In this document: piece after piece, positions 54,172 through 62,315 of the stretch
Position numbering within the stretch: the first letter of the stretch is position 1
Layout: each line of letters begins with the position of its first letter
Origin: Blastocatellia bacterium
GTDB taxonomy: Bacteria > Acidobacteriota > Blastocatellia > Chloracidobacteriales > JADJPF01
Direction: 5' to 3'
Assembly (NCBI GenBank): GCA_025057015.1
Contig: JANWYG010000009.1
Span: 1-64,000 of the forward strand
Length of the DNA: 64,000 nucleotides
Notes under the pieces: generated by a model
Databases searched by the model: none
What the model was told of the DNA's origin: nothing
Seen by the model: the letters and a program-made list of their open reading frames with translations, nothing else
Translations under genes and position numbers: made by a program

Positions 54172-55602
54172 CTAAGGGAATTCGGTTAAATCCATTTGAT
54201 CGGACGATGGTGGTCGTATAGGTAGCCATACCCGAAAAGTCGTACCTGCACCGACCTTGCTCTGTACCTCTATCTTTCCAGAATGCAATCCAACTATGCG
54301 TCTCACTAGCGCCAATCCCAAACCTGTTCCCGTCTCCTTAGTAGAAAAGTAAGGCTCGAAAATCTTGTCAATATCCTGCTCGTCTATGCCAACTCCCGTA
54401 TCACAAATACTCACCTCAAGAGCTTCGCCGCTTTGACTGCACAAAACGCGAAGCTCCCCTCCGGCCGGCATTGCTTGCACAGCATTTAACAAAAGGTTAG
54501 AAAAACAGCTCCTTAGCTGCTCAAAATCAGCTTCTATCTGTAGTTCTTCAGAACAGCTCAGCTCTATGCTGATACCCTGCTGCTCGGCCTGGTCCTTACA
54601 TAAGGCTATCGATTGCAACATCAATTCTTTTACAGAAACAGGTTTGGGATCCAACTTAATAGGGCGACCATAGGAGAGAAAGTTCCGTATCAAGCGATCA
54701 AGGCGCTTTATCTCCTCCTTTATACTTACTATCCTTTCAAAATACTCCTGCCTAGCTGCAGGCTCAGCAGGGGCATATTTGCTACGCAGATAGTCTATGC
54801 TGAGCGAGATATAGTTAAGAGGATTCTTCACCTCATGCGCTATGCCAGATGCAAGTCTACCCACTAGCGCCGATCGTTGAGCCGCATAGAGCTTCTGTTC
54901 TAGCTCATGCCTTTCACGTAACCCAGCCACCATCTCGTTAAATACTTGAACAAAGCGGCCTATCTCGTCATGCCTCTTAGTAGTAACAAAGACATCAAAA
55001 TCGCCAGCAGCCACCTTTTTAGCTGCAGCTATTAAATCTGAAACAGGCCGAGTAAACTGCAGCACGAGAACAAGTGATATGCAAATCGCAACAAGCAAAA
55101 CACCAAACGTAACAAGCAGTCGCCGACGAGAAGCTGACCTAAGTAGCTCAGGTAGTTCAGCCGTAGCAACTACTATTACTAAGTCTAACTTGCCTTTATC
55201 AGTCTCCACCTCAAAGCTGTATAGGTTATATCTCTTGTTCCTATCGGTTCTATAGTCTCCAAAACCGAGCTCCCGAAACTGTTTACCTATATCCGCCGCA
55301 TCAGAACTGTCTTCTACTATACCTTTGCTATTTACTACTAATATCCTGTGTACGCTCGATCTAGGGCTTCCCTGCAAGCGTCGATCCTTTAAAAAATCGC
55401 TTAACCACTGCGTACTAGAAAGCGATCTCTGGGCTATATCTATAGCTTCTGCCAAATCAAGCTGTTCACGATGCACTTCGCTTATGAAATTGCGCTCAAC
55501 GTGCTGATTGAGCTGATAAAGTATGCTAGTAGTAGCCACCAAAGCAAAGATTAGTATCAGCGATATACGGGCACTAAAGCTGTAAAAGATGAAGCTTCCC
55601 AT
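54172..55602 (-). CDS. Membrane sensor histidine kinase (NtrB-like), orphan
   Basis: N-terminal helix (RISLILIFALVATTSILYQL), a periplasmic sensor domain of about 130 residues, a second helix (LLVTFGVLLVAICISLVLVL), a HAMP domain (RPVSDLIAAAKKVAAGDF), HisKA with GIAHEVKNPLNYISLSIDYL (phospho-His), and HATPase_c with NLLLNAVQAMP, DTGVGI and GTGLGLALVRRIV. The HEVKNPLN form resembles NtrB/AtoS-type kinases that pair with sigma-54 activators, but no response regulator is adjacent. It sits between tRNA-Val and the thiolase operon. Confidence 0.92.
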   Translation of the reverse strand: MGSFIFYSFSARISLILIFALVATTSILYQLNQHVERNFISEVHREQLDLAEAIDIAQRSLSSTQWLSDFLKDRRLQGSPRSSVHRILVVNSKGIVEDSSDAADIGKQFRELGFGDYRTDRNKRYNLYSFEVETDKGKLDLVIVVATAELPELLRSASRRRLLVTFGVLLVAICISLVLVLQFTRPVSDLIAAAKKVAAGDFDVFVTTKRHDEIGRFVQVFNEMVAGLRERHELEQKLYAAQRSALVGRLASGIAHEVKNPLNYISLSIDYLRSKYAPAEPAARQEYFERIVSIKEEIKRLDRLIRNFLSYGRPIKLDPKPVSVKELMLQSIALCKDQAEQQGISIELSCSEELQIEADFEQLRSCFSNLLLNAVQAMPAGGELRVLCSQSGEALEVSICDTGVGIDEQDIDKIFEPYFSTKETGTGLGLALVRRIVGLHSGKIEVQSKVGAGTTFRVWLPIRPPSSDQMDLTEFP

Positions 55603-55626
55603 TAGAAAGCTCTCAAAGTGAGGAAT

Positions 55627-55653
55627 AAAAAAGGCGACCTCTACAGGGTCGCC
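55627..55653 (-). terminator. Terminator of tRNA-Val(UAC)
   Basis: GGCGACC (55633-55639) pairs with GGTCGCC (55647-55653); on the minus strand the stem is followed by six T. It starts 5 nt after the tRNA 3' end and separates the tRNA from the histidine kinase gene. Confidence 0.85.
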
Positions 55654-55657
55654 AGTA

Positions 55658-55729
55658 TGGGCGATACTGGATTCGAACCAGTGACCCCCGGTTTGTAAGA
55701 CCGATGCTCTACCTCTGAGCTAACCGCCC
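55658..55729 (-). tRNA. tRNA-Val(UAC)
   Basis: Minus-strand cloverleaf: acceptor GGGCGGT/ATCGCCC, D-arm GCTC/GAGC, anticodon arm TCGGT-CTTACAA-ACCGG with anticodon TAC (valine GUA), and T-arm ACTGG/CCAGT. CCA is not encoded. It has its own promoter and terminator. Confidence 0.96.
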
Positions 55730-55743
55730 TCAAAGAGGGGAAG

Positions 55744-55772
55744 ATTATAAGGTTTCTCGAAATAAAAAGCAA
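55744..55772 (-). promoter_or_regulatory. Promoter of tRNA-Val
   Basis: TTGCTT (55772-55767), a 17-nt spacer and a perfect TATAAT (55749-55744) on the minus strand, 14 nt before the tRNA. Confidence 0.7.
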
Positions 55773-55787
55773 ACCATGAGTTCCAGA

Positions 55788-56771
55788 CTATTCTAACTGC
55801 TTTGCAACCACAGGAAACTCGATCACCTTTATCCTCTCGGAAAAAGCTCGATCTAAAAACAATTTTCTAGAAAGCTTTACACGCACAGCTCTTACAGTAT
55901 CTATCCACTTCTCATCTGGTAATATGGGCGTACTATAGATACCAGTATCAGTTACGTATTCTATAGACATACCGTCCAGCTTGCCTATCAAACTATCCTT
56001 GCCCCCTCTCACTACTACACCGTGCACAAGATCGTAAGCTAAAACACCACCTTCGTTCCTAAAAACATATAGCCCATCGGCTCTTCTCACTGCATATACT
56101 ACCGACAGCTTTGGCTTAATTACAGCACTACCTGCCGCAAAATTTATAGTAGGAGTAACATTCCTAAGCTGAGGCAAATCAACGCCACAGCTGCCAGTAC
56201 CACATAAGTCATAGATCAACTCAGCTGCAGCTCCAACTTTAGCTAGAGACTTCAGTCTCACAACCCTTGCAACTAGCCCTTCCTCGACAGAACCCCTGCC
56301 TACGAGCAGTACAAGATCATGTTCATGATAACCATCAGAGGAGTCTACAGCAGTAGCTCGTCCTCTACCATCTTTTCCATATACCTCGCTATCAGCAATC
56401 AGTTCCAGCCGAGGAGCCCCCCGAGAAGCATAAAGTATTACAAATCCATCGTTACCAGCTATTTTGAGCGGAGTAATTACCCCCAACCGGAACGGTTTCA
56501 AACTCGGTATTTCGAACAGTGGTAGCTTTGGAAAAGCATCTCTGCCAGCAGTTTCGTCATATGCAGCAATCCCTCTGCCCGGCAAAATACCTACCAGCTG
56601 CGCAAACGATTGCTCGACAGCAGCTAGTTCGCGCTCAGCTTGAATTAAAACCTCTTGCCGCTTATGTACTTGCAAGAACTTTTGATAAAGCTCACCAGTC
56701 GCTGCCAGCAAAATTCCACCTATGAAAACCACTAACAGCACTTCGAGCAAGCTGACACCTTTCTGACACAT
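55788..56771 (-). CDS. PilW-like minor pseudopilin
   Basis: Prepilin signal QKG followed by VSLLEVLLVVFIGGILLAAT with Glu at +5. An amphipathic helix follows (RQEVLIQAERELAAVEQSFA), then a large beta-rich C-terminal domain of about 260 residues. The size and last position among the minor pilins match PilW/GspJ. Minor pilins form the tip that initiates pilus assembly. Starts 7 nt after the PilV-like gene; AGAGG precedes the ATG. Confidence 0.8.
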   Translation of the reverse strand: MCQKGVSLLEVLLVVFIGGILLAATGELYQKFLQVHKRQEVLIQAERELAAVEQSFAQLVGILPGRGIAAYDETAGRDAFPKLPLFEIPSLKPFRLGVITPLKIAGNDGFVILYASRGAPRLELIADSEVYGKDGRGRATAVDSSDGYHEHDLVLLVGRGSVEEGLVARVVRLKSLAKVGAAAELIYDLCGTGSCGVDLPQLRNVTPTINFAAGSAVIKPKLSVVYAVRRADGLYVFRNEGGVLAYDLVHGVVVRGGKDSLIGKLDGMSIEYVTDTGIYSTPILPDEKWIDTVRAVRVKLSRKLFLDRAFSERIKVIEFPVVAKQLE

Positions 56772-56778
56772 AAAATTA

Positions 56779-57249
56779 TTACCTCTTTACACCTTCGATC
56801 TTTGAAGCCCTAGCCAGCCTCATAATACCGCGCCGTTCTAAACAAACTACCGAGACAAAAGCCTTGATCTCGCCAGCTGAGGTGTCTCTTACAAGCATCC
56901 ATTGCCGAAGAAATTTAGCCTCACTCTTTGCTTGTATTCCACTTACAGGCTGACCTCTGTCATCCAGCAAATCGTAATACCCATCCAACACTGGCGCCGG
57001 AGCTATTGAACCAAGTTTGTTGACCTGCGTAGGAAACCTAGAAAAAGCTTCTCCTGCTCCCCTAATCACCTCAGAAGCTTTAGACTGCGACAAAGTCCCT
57101 ATGCCAGCTAACCTCGACACAAATTTTCCGCTCTGTACCGCCGTAGCACTCAGCCGTAACCAAGTGACGAAAGCCAGCATTACGAGAGTCAAAGCCACAA
57201 GATACTCCACTAGCGAAAAACCATGCTTAAAGTCAGAGTCTAACTTCAT
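56779..57249 (-). CDS. PilV-like minor pseudopilin
   Basis: The signal KHG followed by FSLVEYLVALTLVMLAFV with Glu at +5 and a 156-residue length fit PilV/GspI. GGAGG lies 6 nt before the ATG. It is a predicted tip pilin assembled with its PilW- and PilX-like neighbours. The C-terminus (VSVVCLERRGIMRLARASKI) is basic. Confidence 0.8.
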   Translation of the reverse strand: MKLDSDFKHGFSLVEYLVALTLVMLAFVTWLRLSATAVQSGKFVSRLAGIGTLSQSKASEVIRGAGEAFSRFPTQVNKLGSIAPAPVLDGYYDLLDDRGQPVSGIQAKSEAKFLRQWMLVRDTSAGEIKAFVSVVCLERRGIMRLARASKIEGVKR

Positions 57250-57261
57250 GACGCGCCTCCA

Positions 57262-58332
57262 CTAGTCAAAATTACTGCCGATGTCCACTACTTTGATTAC
57301 CGTGTTCCAAGTATACCCTCCCAACCGCCTGGAATCTCTATTACCTCTAATCGCAACAGAAAAACAGCCGCTGGTATTGTGTGTATCTTCAGGAATAGAA
57401 TTAGCTACAAGTAGGAATCCCAGTCCTGGAGCAAGAGTAAGACAAAACTGGTCTTGATAGTTAGAATCTAGGCACGTAGCTAAATTACGTTGACACTCTC
57501 TAGAAGAGCACTCTCTCTGAAAGCACTCGCTACCAGGCATACAAAGCTCTGGTTCACGACAATTTGTGTCTCCGGGCGTGCCCTCTAGAGTCTCACATTT
57601 GACAACAAACGGCATCGGCATTTTCTTCAACAAACTGCCTGTCCTAGGACAGCTTACTACTCCAGTGGTAATGGAATCAAAAGTGTATAGATTGGTTACC
57701 ACATCGTAATAGACCACAAAACGTTTGTTCACATCATAGTAGGTACGTGCATCAATATCTGCTCTGATCATCCACCGATAGCGCTCTACTCTTGGCCTTC
57801 CTCGCTTTCTCTGCTCTAGCCGCACCGCTTCTTGCACTAATTCTTTAGAGACAAATACACCTTTCAGGGCATAATCGTACGAATTCCTGGTCTCGCGCAG
57901 TATTTCTCTCCACTCAGGAGTCAACAACAAATTAGGATCATCGGGCTTCAAAGCGGTAACATCATCTATAGTCTGGCCAGTCTTACCCCGTAATCCATCC
58001 AAAATGCCCGCTGGATTGCACAGCGATGATTGCTCACTAAGCGGAGTCTCAGAAGTAACAGCCGTCTGACAAAAATAAGCATCACCTCGTAACTGCTTAT
58101 CTATATGGTCGCGAACATCTCTCTCTATAGCAGAGTAAATATGTTCCTCTATATGAGTTCTTACTGCAGTGGCTACAGACAACCCAAAACCATCCGACCA
58201 CCGTAGCGCTGACTCCAAGTTAGCATCAGCAAGCCTAGTGCCCGTATAAATCAGAACCTCAAGAATCAACACCGTAACTACTACCCATAAAAACAGTACC
58301 ACTATCACTAATCCAAAACCGTCCTTCTTCAT
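57262..58332 (-). CDS. PilX/GspK-like cysteine-rich minor pilin
   Basis: The N-terminus KKDGFGLVIVVLFLWVVVTV resembles PilX/GspK, which lack a strict Glu+5; no acidic residue is at +5 here. The 356-residue protein has twelve Cys, with ten packed into the last third (for example CMPGSECFQRECSSRECQRN), suggesting a disulfide-rich knob exposed at the pilus tip. The Cys-rich block has no family match I recognise. It is flanked by GspH-like and PilV-like genes with gaps of 12-14 nt. Confidence 0.7.
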   Translation of the reverse strand: MKKDGFGLVIVVLFLWVVVTVLILEVLIYTGTRLADANLESALRWSDGFGLSVATAVRTHIEEHIYSAIERDVRDHIDKQLRGDAYFCQTAVTSETPLSEQSSLCNPAGILDGLRGKTGQTIDDVTALKPDDPNLLLTPEWREILRETRNSYDYALKGVFVSKELVQEAVRLEQRKRGRPRVERYRWMIRADIDARTYYDVNKRFVVYYDVVTNLYTFDSITTGVVSCPRTGSLLKKMPMPFVVKCETLEGTPGDTNCREPELCMPGSECFQRECSSRECQRNLATCLDSNYQDQFCLTLAPGLGFLLVANSIPEDTHNTSGCFSVAIRGNRDSRRLGGYTWNTVIKVVDIGSNFD

Positions 58333-58346
58333 AATTACCTCTACTT

Positions 58347-58805
58347 TTAGAAACCGCCGTCCAGCTCGGCAATTTGCATATATCCTTCTTTACTTACTAA
58401 GACAGCAAAACTGCGCTGATCACTTACTACAAAGAAGGCATGGTTATCAGCTAGCTTACCCGAATACACTTCGAAGGTAACGCTCTTTTGTGGTCTATAG
58501 CAAAAAGTCATTTCACCAATGCAAAGACAATCAAGACGACAGTTGCTATTTGGCAGTCGCGTCACTATCTTAATGCCAGGCGTATCAGGAAGATAGGATA
58601 TGTCAAACGTTCTGGCCTCTATGCTACTGCTACCTGATAACGCTTCTCTACGTGCAACCGATAAACTGTTGACTATCTGAGCAGCAACTTTCCGCGCGTC
58701 AAAACTCAATTTGCCGCGCGTCATGTTTACAGTGACTGCTACTGCAGAAATGGCGATTACAGCAATAACCAGCAAAATCTCTATTAGCGAATACCCTGTC
58801 TGCAT
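58347..58805 (-). CDS. GspH/FimT-like minor pseudopilin
   Basis: Prepilin signal MQTG followed by YSLIEILLVIAVIAISAVAV with Glu at +5, then the FimT/GspH-typical KVAAQIVNSLSVARREAL helix and a beta-rich C-terminal domain. ATG 58805 has GGAGG upstream; the earlier GTG 58811 overlaps the pilC stop. It begins the minor pilin block. Confidence 0.85.
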   Translation of the reverse strand: MQTGYSLIEILLVIAVIAISAVAVTVNMTRGKLSFDARKVAAQIVNSLSVARREALSGSSSIEARTFDISYLPDTPGIKIVTRLPNSNCRLDCLCIGEMTFCYRPQKSVTFEVYSGKLADNHAFFVVSDQRSFAVLVSKEGYMQIAELDGGF

Positions 58806-58807
58806 CC

Positions 58808-59941
58808 TCACCTCCCAGCTAGGCTACCAACAGCAGCACTAAGACCCGAATAGTAGGAAATCACAATCATACCTACTATGATTCCTGCAGCTATCATCAT
58901 CACTGGCTCTATCAGCCTCACAGTACGATCAATGCTCTGATCAGCCTTCTCAAACAGCTGTAGCGCGTAGCTCTGCAATGTAGAACCCAGCTTTCCATTC
59001 TTCTGAGCACTGGCTATAACCATATATACCTTTCCATCGAAAAGTGGATGCGAGGTTCTGAGACATTCGCAGAACGAAATACCGTCATACAATTTTTCGC
59101 GAGCTTTTTTTAATCCTTCCGCTACTTCCTGATTACTGCAGCTTTCTGCGGCCACACCAAGTACTTCCTGCGGAGTTAAACCAGCAGAAAAAAGCATTCC
59201 CATAAGCCATAAAATCTCGCCTAGAGTCAAGTTGACAAAGATCCTGTTGAGTGGACTCACTCTCAGTTGCAATCTTGCCAGAAACTTCTTGCCCTGAAGC
59301 GAAGATAAATAGTTGTTCACTGCTGCTGCTAAAGCTGCCGAAGCCACTAGAAACACCCACCAGTGTCGTTCTACTAATTCACCTAAGGTAATTAAAGCCT
59401 TGGTCATAAAACTTATCTCTTTAGCACCTAGCTGCAAGAGTACGCTCTTGAGAGCAGGTAAGATATAAAATGCAAAGGCTGATATTGTTATTACGACGGC
59501 CAAAAAAACTAGAGCAGGATAAGTCATGCCTGAAATGACGCGCTCTCTTATACTACTCCTTCGCTTTATATATAACGCGATCATATCCAGAATTCCGTCA
59601 TGAAACTCCCTGCCATCAAACCTACGGGTCCACTTGCCAGACTTCTCAGCAGCCCTTATCAGTGCGCAGTACTCCTGACTGAAAACACCTGGATATGCCC
59701 GCATAGCTTCACTAAGCATCTGACCGTTTTCTACTGAAGAAGTAAGCTTCGACAAAACTTCGGCTAGATGCCTATTCGAAGTACCCTGTCTAAGCATCCT
59801 AAGAATCTGATTTACTGGAATACCTGCTTCATAAAGATCTCTAAAACTCTCGGTGAAAACTATAAGCTCGTCATCCTTCAGCTTATAGTTACTCTCGTCT
59901 GCAAGACACACTTTCCCCTTTCCAGGATTAAAAACCCTCAC
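58808..59941 (-). CDS. pilC: PilC/GspF inner-membrane platform protein
   Basis: Two tandem GspF domains: FTESFRDLYEAGIPVNQILR with SGKWTRRFD in the first, and LWLMGMLFSAGLTPQEVL with AQKNGKLGSTLQSYALQL in the second. Three helices are visible (MTYPALVFLAVVITISAFAF, WWVFLVASAALAAAVNNYL, MMIAAGIIVGMIVISYY). It anchors the assembly ATPase at the cytoplasmic membrane. GTG 59941 with AAGGAGG 6 nt upstream is preferred to TTG 59947, which abuts the SD. Confidence 0.93.
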   Translation of the reverse strand: MRVFNPGKGKVCLADESNYKLKDDELIVFTESFRDLYEAGIPVNQILRMLRQGTSNRHLAEVLSKLTSSVENGQMLSEAMRAYPGVFSQEYCALIRAAEKSGKWTRRFDGREFHDGILDMIALYIKRRSSIRERVISGMTYPALVFLAVVITISAFAFYILPALKSVLLQLGAKEISFMTKALITLGELVERHWWVFLVASAALAAAVNNYLSSLQGKKFLARLQLRVSPLNRIFVNLTLGEILWLMGMLFSAGLTPQEVLGVAAESCSNQEVAEGLKKAREKLYDGISFCECLRTSHPLFDGKVYMVIASAQKNGKLGSTLQSYALQLFEKADQSIDRTVRLIEPVMMIAAGIIVGMIVISYYSGLSAAVGSLAGR

Positions 59942-59952
59942 TTTCAACCTCC

Positions 59953-61767
59953 TTAGGATAACTTTTTCGTCGGAATATCGGCCTCTGACGGTTTTTCTAG
60001 GCCTTCGGCAATAGCATCTGGTAAGCCTACGTGATATAATAGCTGCTCTAGTGTAGTTTCTCTACGCAAAACTTTCTCCAAACCTGACATCCAAAGTGTT
60101 CGCAAACCTTCTTGTATTGCTTGAGAACGCAGCTCATCAGGGGTAGCACCATAGCTTATCATCTCTCGCAACTTTCGAGAGATAACTAAGACTTCAAACA
60201 CACCAACACGTCCTTTATAACCGGTACCACCGCAAGACTGACAAACACTACCGTCTTTTGTCCTACCAGTCGCTTTGACAAACTCCGCCCTGCTTTGTCC
60301 TAGCCGAGAAGCGTATTCGTAAAGCCGGTCAACGCGATTTGTGCTCTCATCGCTAACCTGCTCACAATCACTACAGATACGTTTTAGTAGCCGCTGTGCT
60401 ATTATAGCCCTGACTGCACCAGCAATTTTGTAATCTTCTATACTGAAGTTTCTAAGTCTATCGATAGCCTCGACAGAACTCGCCGTATGCATAGTGGTCA
60501 GCACTAGATGGCCTATGCCTGCCGCCTCTATCGCCATACGTGCCGGCTCAGGCTCGCGTACCTCACCCACTACGATAATGTCGGGATTGTGTCTCAACAA
60601 ATGTGCAAGATAGTAGCTAAAGCCACGCTTTTCATTATTTTTCTGACCAACGGCTATCTGTGTGACGTAAGGCAAATTAAACTCCGGAGGATCTTCGACA
60701 GTCACTATCTTCTTGTTAGGAAAGGTCTTCTGGAACTCCTTTATTTGACAGACCATAGTCGTGTTCTTGCCGCGATTTACTGGTCCTGCAAATATCACCA
60801 ACCCTTGTGTAAACATCATTATCTGTTCGCGAAAGACCTGAAGCTGTGTCGGTAGCAAACCTATGGAGTCTAGATCAAAGCGAAAGTTATCCTTTTCCTG
60901 TATTCTTATCGATATTGACTCACCTCTAGCATCACCGGAAGGAATAAAATTGACGCGAAACTCTACATTAGATTCCCTGCAAGCATAAGCTAGCGTGGGC
61001 CTAATTACTCCTGACTGGCCATCCCAATTGTTGTTAGGATCTAAGTCAGCGTAAATTTTAAGTATCTGAGGTATACGCTCATACTTCTCAAGCTCCATAC
61101 ACTCTTCATGTATTACCTTGTAATCTCCATCGACACGAATACGGCACACCATAACTTCTCTACGGCGGCTAGCACCTTTGTCAACATAAAAATGGTCGAT
61201 ATCCAGATCCGTAGCCATCTGCCAATGCGCGTCACAAAGCAAGGTCTCTACTAACTCCCTCAAAGCAGCGTCTTGATCAGTTAGTTTTCGGGAATTAGTA
61301 AAAACCAGATGCTTCTGCCTTCTTTTTGCCCTTACGCTTTGGATTCTGCTCGACAGTTCTCTGTAACGTTCATCCCGCTCTTTCTGATTGCGTCTCAAAT
61401 CTCTGCGCAAATAATGGCAATCAATTGCTGAGACTATAGAATCTCTATCCGTATAGACAAACTCAAAGTTAGTGCCCGGATGCAATTTTTTGAGTACTCG
61501 TTCAGCTATCGCTTGAGTAGCTCTATCAGCACAAGCTAGAATCACGCTACCTGCTACTTTTTCTATCGGCAGCAAAGCATGTTCTTTTGCAAACTTAGGA
61601 TCTAGTAGTTCGAGCAACTCATCCTCTACATTGAACAACCTGGTTTTATCTAGTAGAGAATGACTAGCCTGCTGCAAAGATTCTTCAGAAGAAAAGCAGC
61701 TTTTGTTTACAGCAGCCATCAACCTGTTGGGTTCTGAGTTGACCTTTTTTAACATCCTTAATATCAT
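59953..61767 (-). CDS. pilB: PilB/GspE-like secretion ATPase with altered Walker A
   Basis: The 604-residue protein has an N-terminal MshEN/GspE_N domain (LPIEKVAGSVILACADRATQ) and a C-terminal GspE core. The Asp box (TVEDPPEFNLPYVTQIAVG), Walker B (DIIVVGEVREPEPARMA), His box (LVLTTMHTASSVEAIDRLRN) and the zinc-binding CSDC...CQSCGG are present. Walker A at residues 328-336 reads GPVNRGKNT instead of GPTGSGKTT: the Lys is kept, but the Mg-coordinating Ser/Thr is Asn335. The N2 subdomain before it is also divergent (the ASDIHIEP-type motif reads LDIDHFYVD). Overlaps pilO by ATGA with AAGGAG upstream. Powers pilus extension if active. Confidence 0.9.
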   Translation of the reverse strand: MILRMLKKVNSEPNRLMAAVNKSCFSSEESLQQASHSLLDKTRLFNVEDELLELLDPKFAKEHALLPIEKVAGSVILACADRATQAIAERVLKKLHPGTNFEFVYTDRDSIVSAIDCHYLRRDLRRNQKERDERYRELSSRIQSVRAKRRQKHLVFTNSRKLTDQDAALRELVETLLCDAHWQMATDLDIDHFYVDKGASRRREVMVCRIRVDGDYKVIHEECMELEKYERIPQILKIYADLDPNNNWDGQSGVIRPTLAYACRESNVEFRVNFIPSGDARGESISIRIQEKDNFRFDLDSIGLLPTQLQVFREQIMMFTQGLVIFAGPVNRGKNTTMVCQIKEFQKTFPNKKIVTVEDPPEFNLPYVTQIAVGQKNNEKRGFSYYLAHLLRHNPDIIVVGEVREPEPARMAIEAAGIGHLVLTTMHTASSVEAIDRLRNFSIEDYKIAGAVRAIIAQRLLKRICSDCEQVSDESTNRVDRLYEYASRLGQSRAEFVKATGRTKDGSVCQSCGGTGYKGRVGVFEVLVISRKLREMISYGATPDELRSQAIQEGLRTLWMSGLEKVLRRETTLEQLLYHVGLPDAIAEGLEKPSEADIPTKKLS

Positions 61768-62315
61768 TGCAACGACTCCTTCTTAGCTAAGAATGCAGAG
61801 GCATTTATATAAGCTCTAACAGTGAGGGTTGGTTGCTGCTCTTGCTCCTGCACTAACTTTATGCTATTTACCCTCAGGATACGCTTGAAACGGGAAAAAT
61901 CTTCTACAAAGCGGCTCACTGCGTCATAGTAGCCCAAAACTTCTACCTGTATTTGTATTTCCTTGACAACACCTAAATCTATGGACTTCGAGCTTTGAGA
62001 AAAATATTCAAGCTTTAGTCCTCGATCAGCAGCACGTGCAGCAAGCCAGCTAAGTATCTCAGGTAGTTCAGCTTCCTGAGGAATAAGCGGGCTGAGTGAT
62101 TGGTAGATTTGCTTGGTTCGACGTAAAGCTGCTTCTAGCTCTGCAGAGTTCTTTTGCAGACTTTCATTCGCGTCATTTTCGGCTCGCTTCTTATCTACCT
62201 CTGTCTTCTTTAGCCTGAGCCTGCCGCGTTCTGAAGACAAATAGACAGCCTCGGCCAGTTCTATGATAGAAAAAGCAACCAGTATCGATATACAAATAGA
62301 CACTATCAGCCTCAT
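61764..62315 (-). CDS. pilO: PilO-like alignment-complex protein
   Basis: A short N-terminus and one helix (LIVSICISILVAFSIIELAE) are followed by a coiled coil (KKTEVDKKRAENDANESLQK) and the PilO ferredoxin-like domain (LKLEYFSQSSKSIDLGVVKE, GYYDAVSRFVEDFSRFKRI). The 183 residues are a normal length. It bridges the inner-membrane platform to the outer-membrane secretin with PilN and PilP. ATGA overlaps with both neighbours. Confidence 0.88.
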   Translation of the reverse strand: MRLIVSICISILVAFSIIELAEAVYLSSERGRLRLKKTEVDKKRAENDANESLQKNSAELEAALRRTKQIYQSLSPLIPQEAELPEILSWLAARAADRGLKLEYFSQSSKSIDLGVVKEIQIQVEVLGYYDAVSRFVEDFSRFKRILRVNSIKLVQEQEQQPTLTVRAYINASAFLAKKESLQ

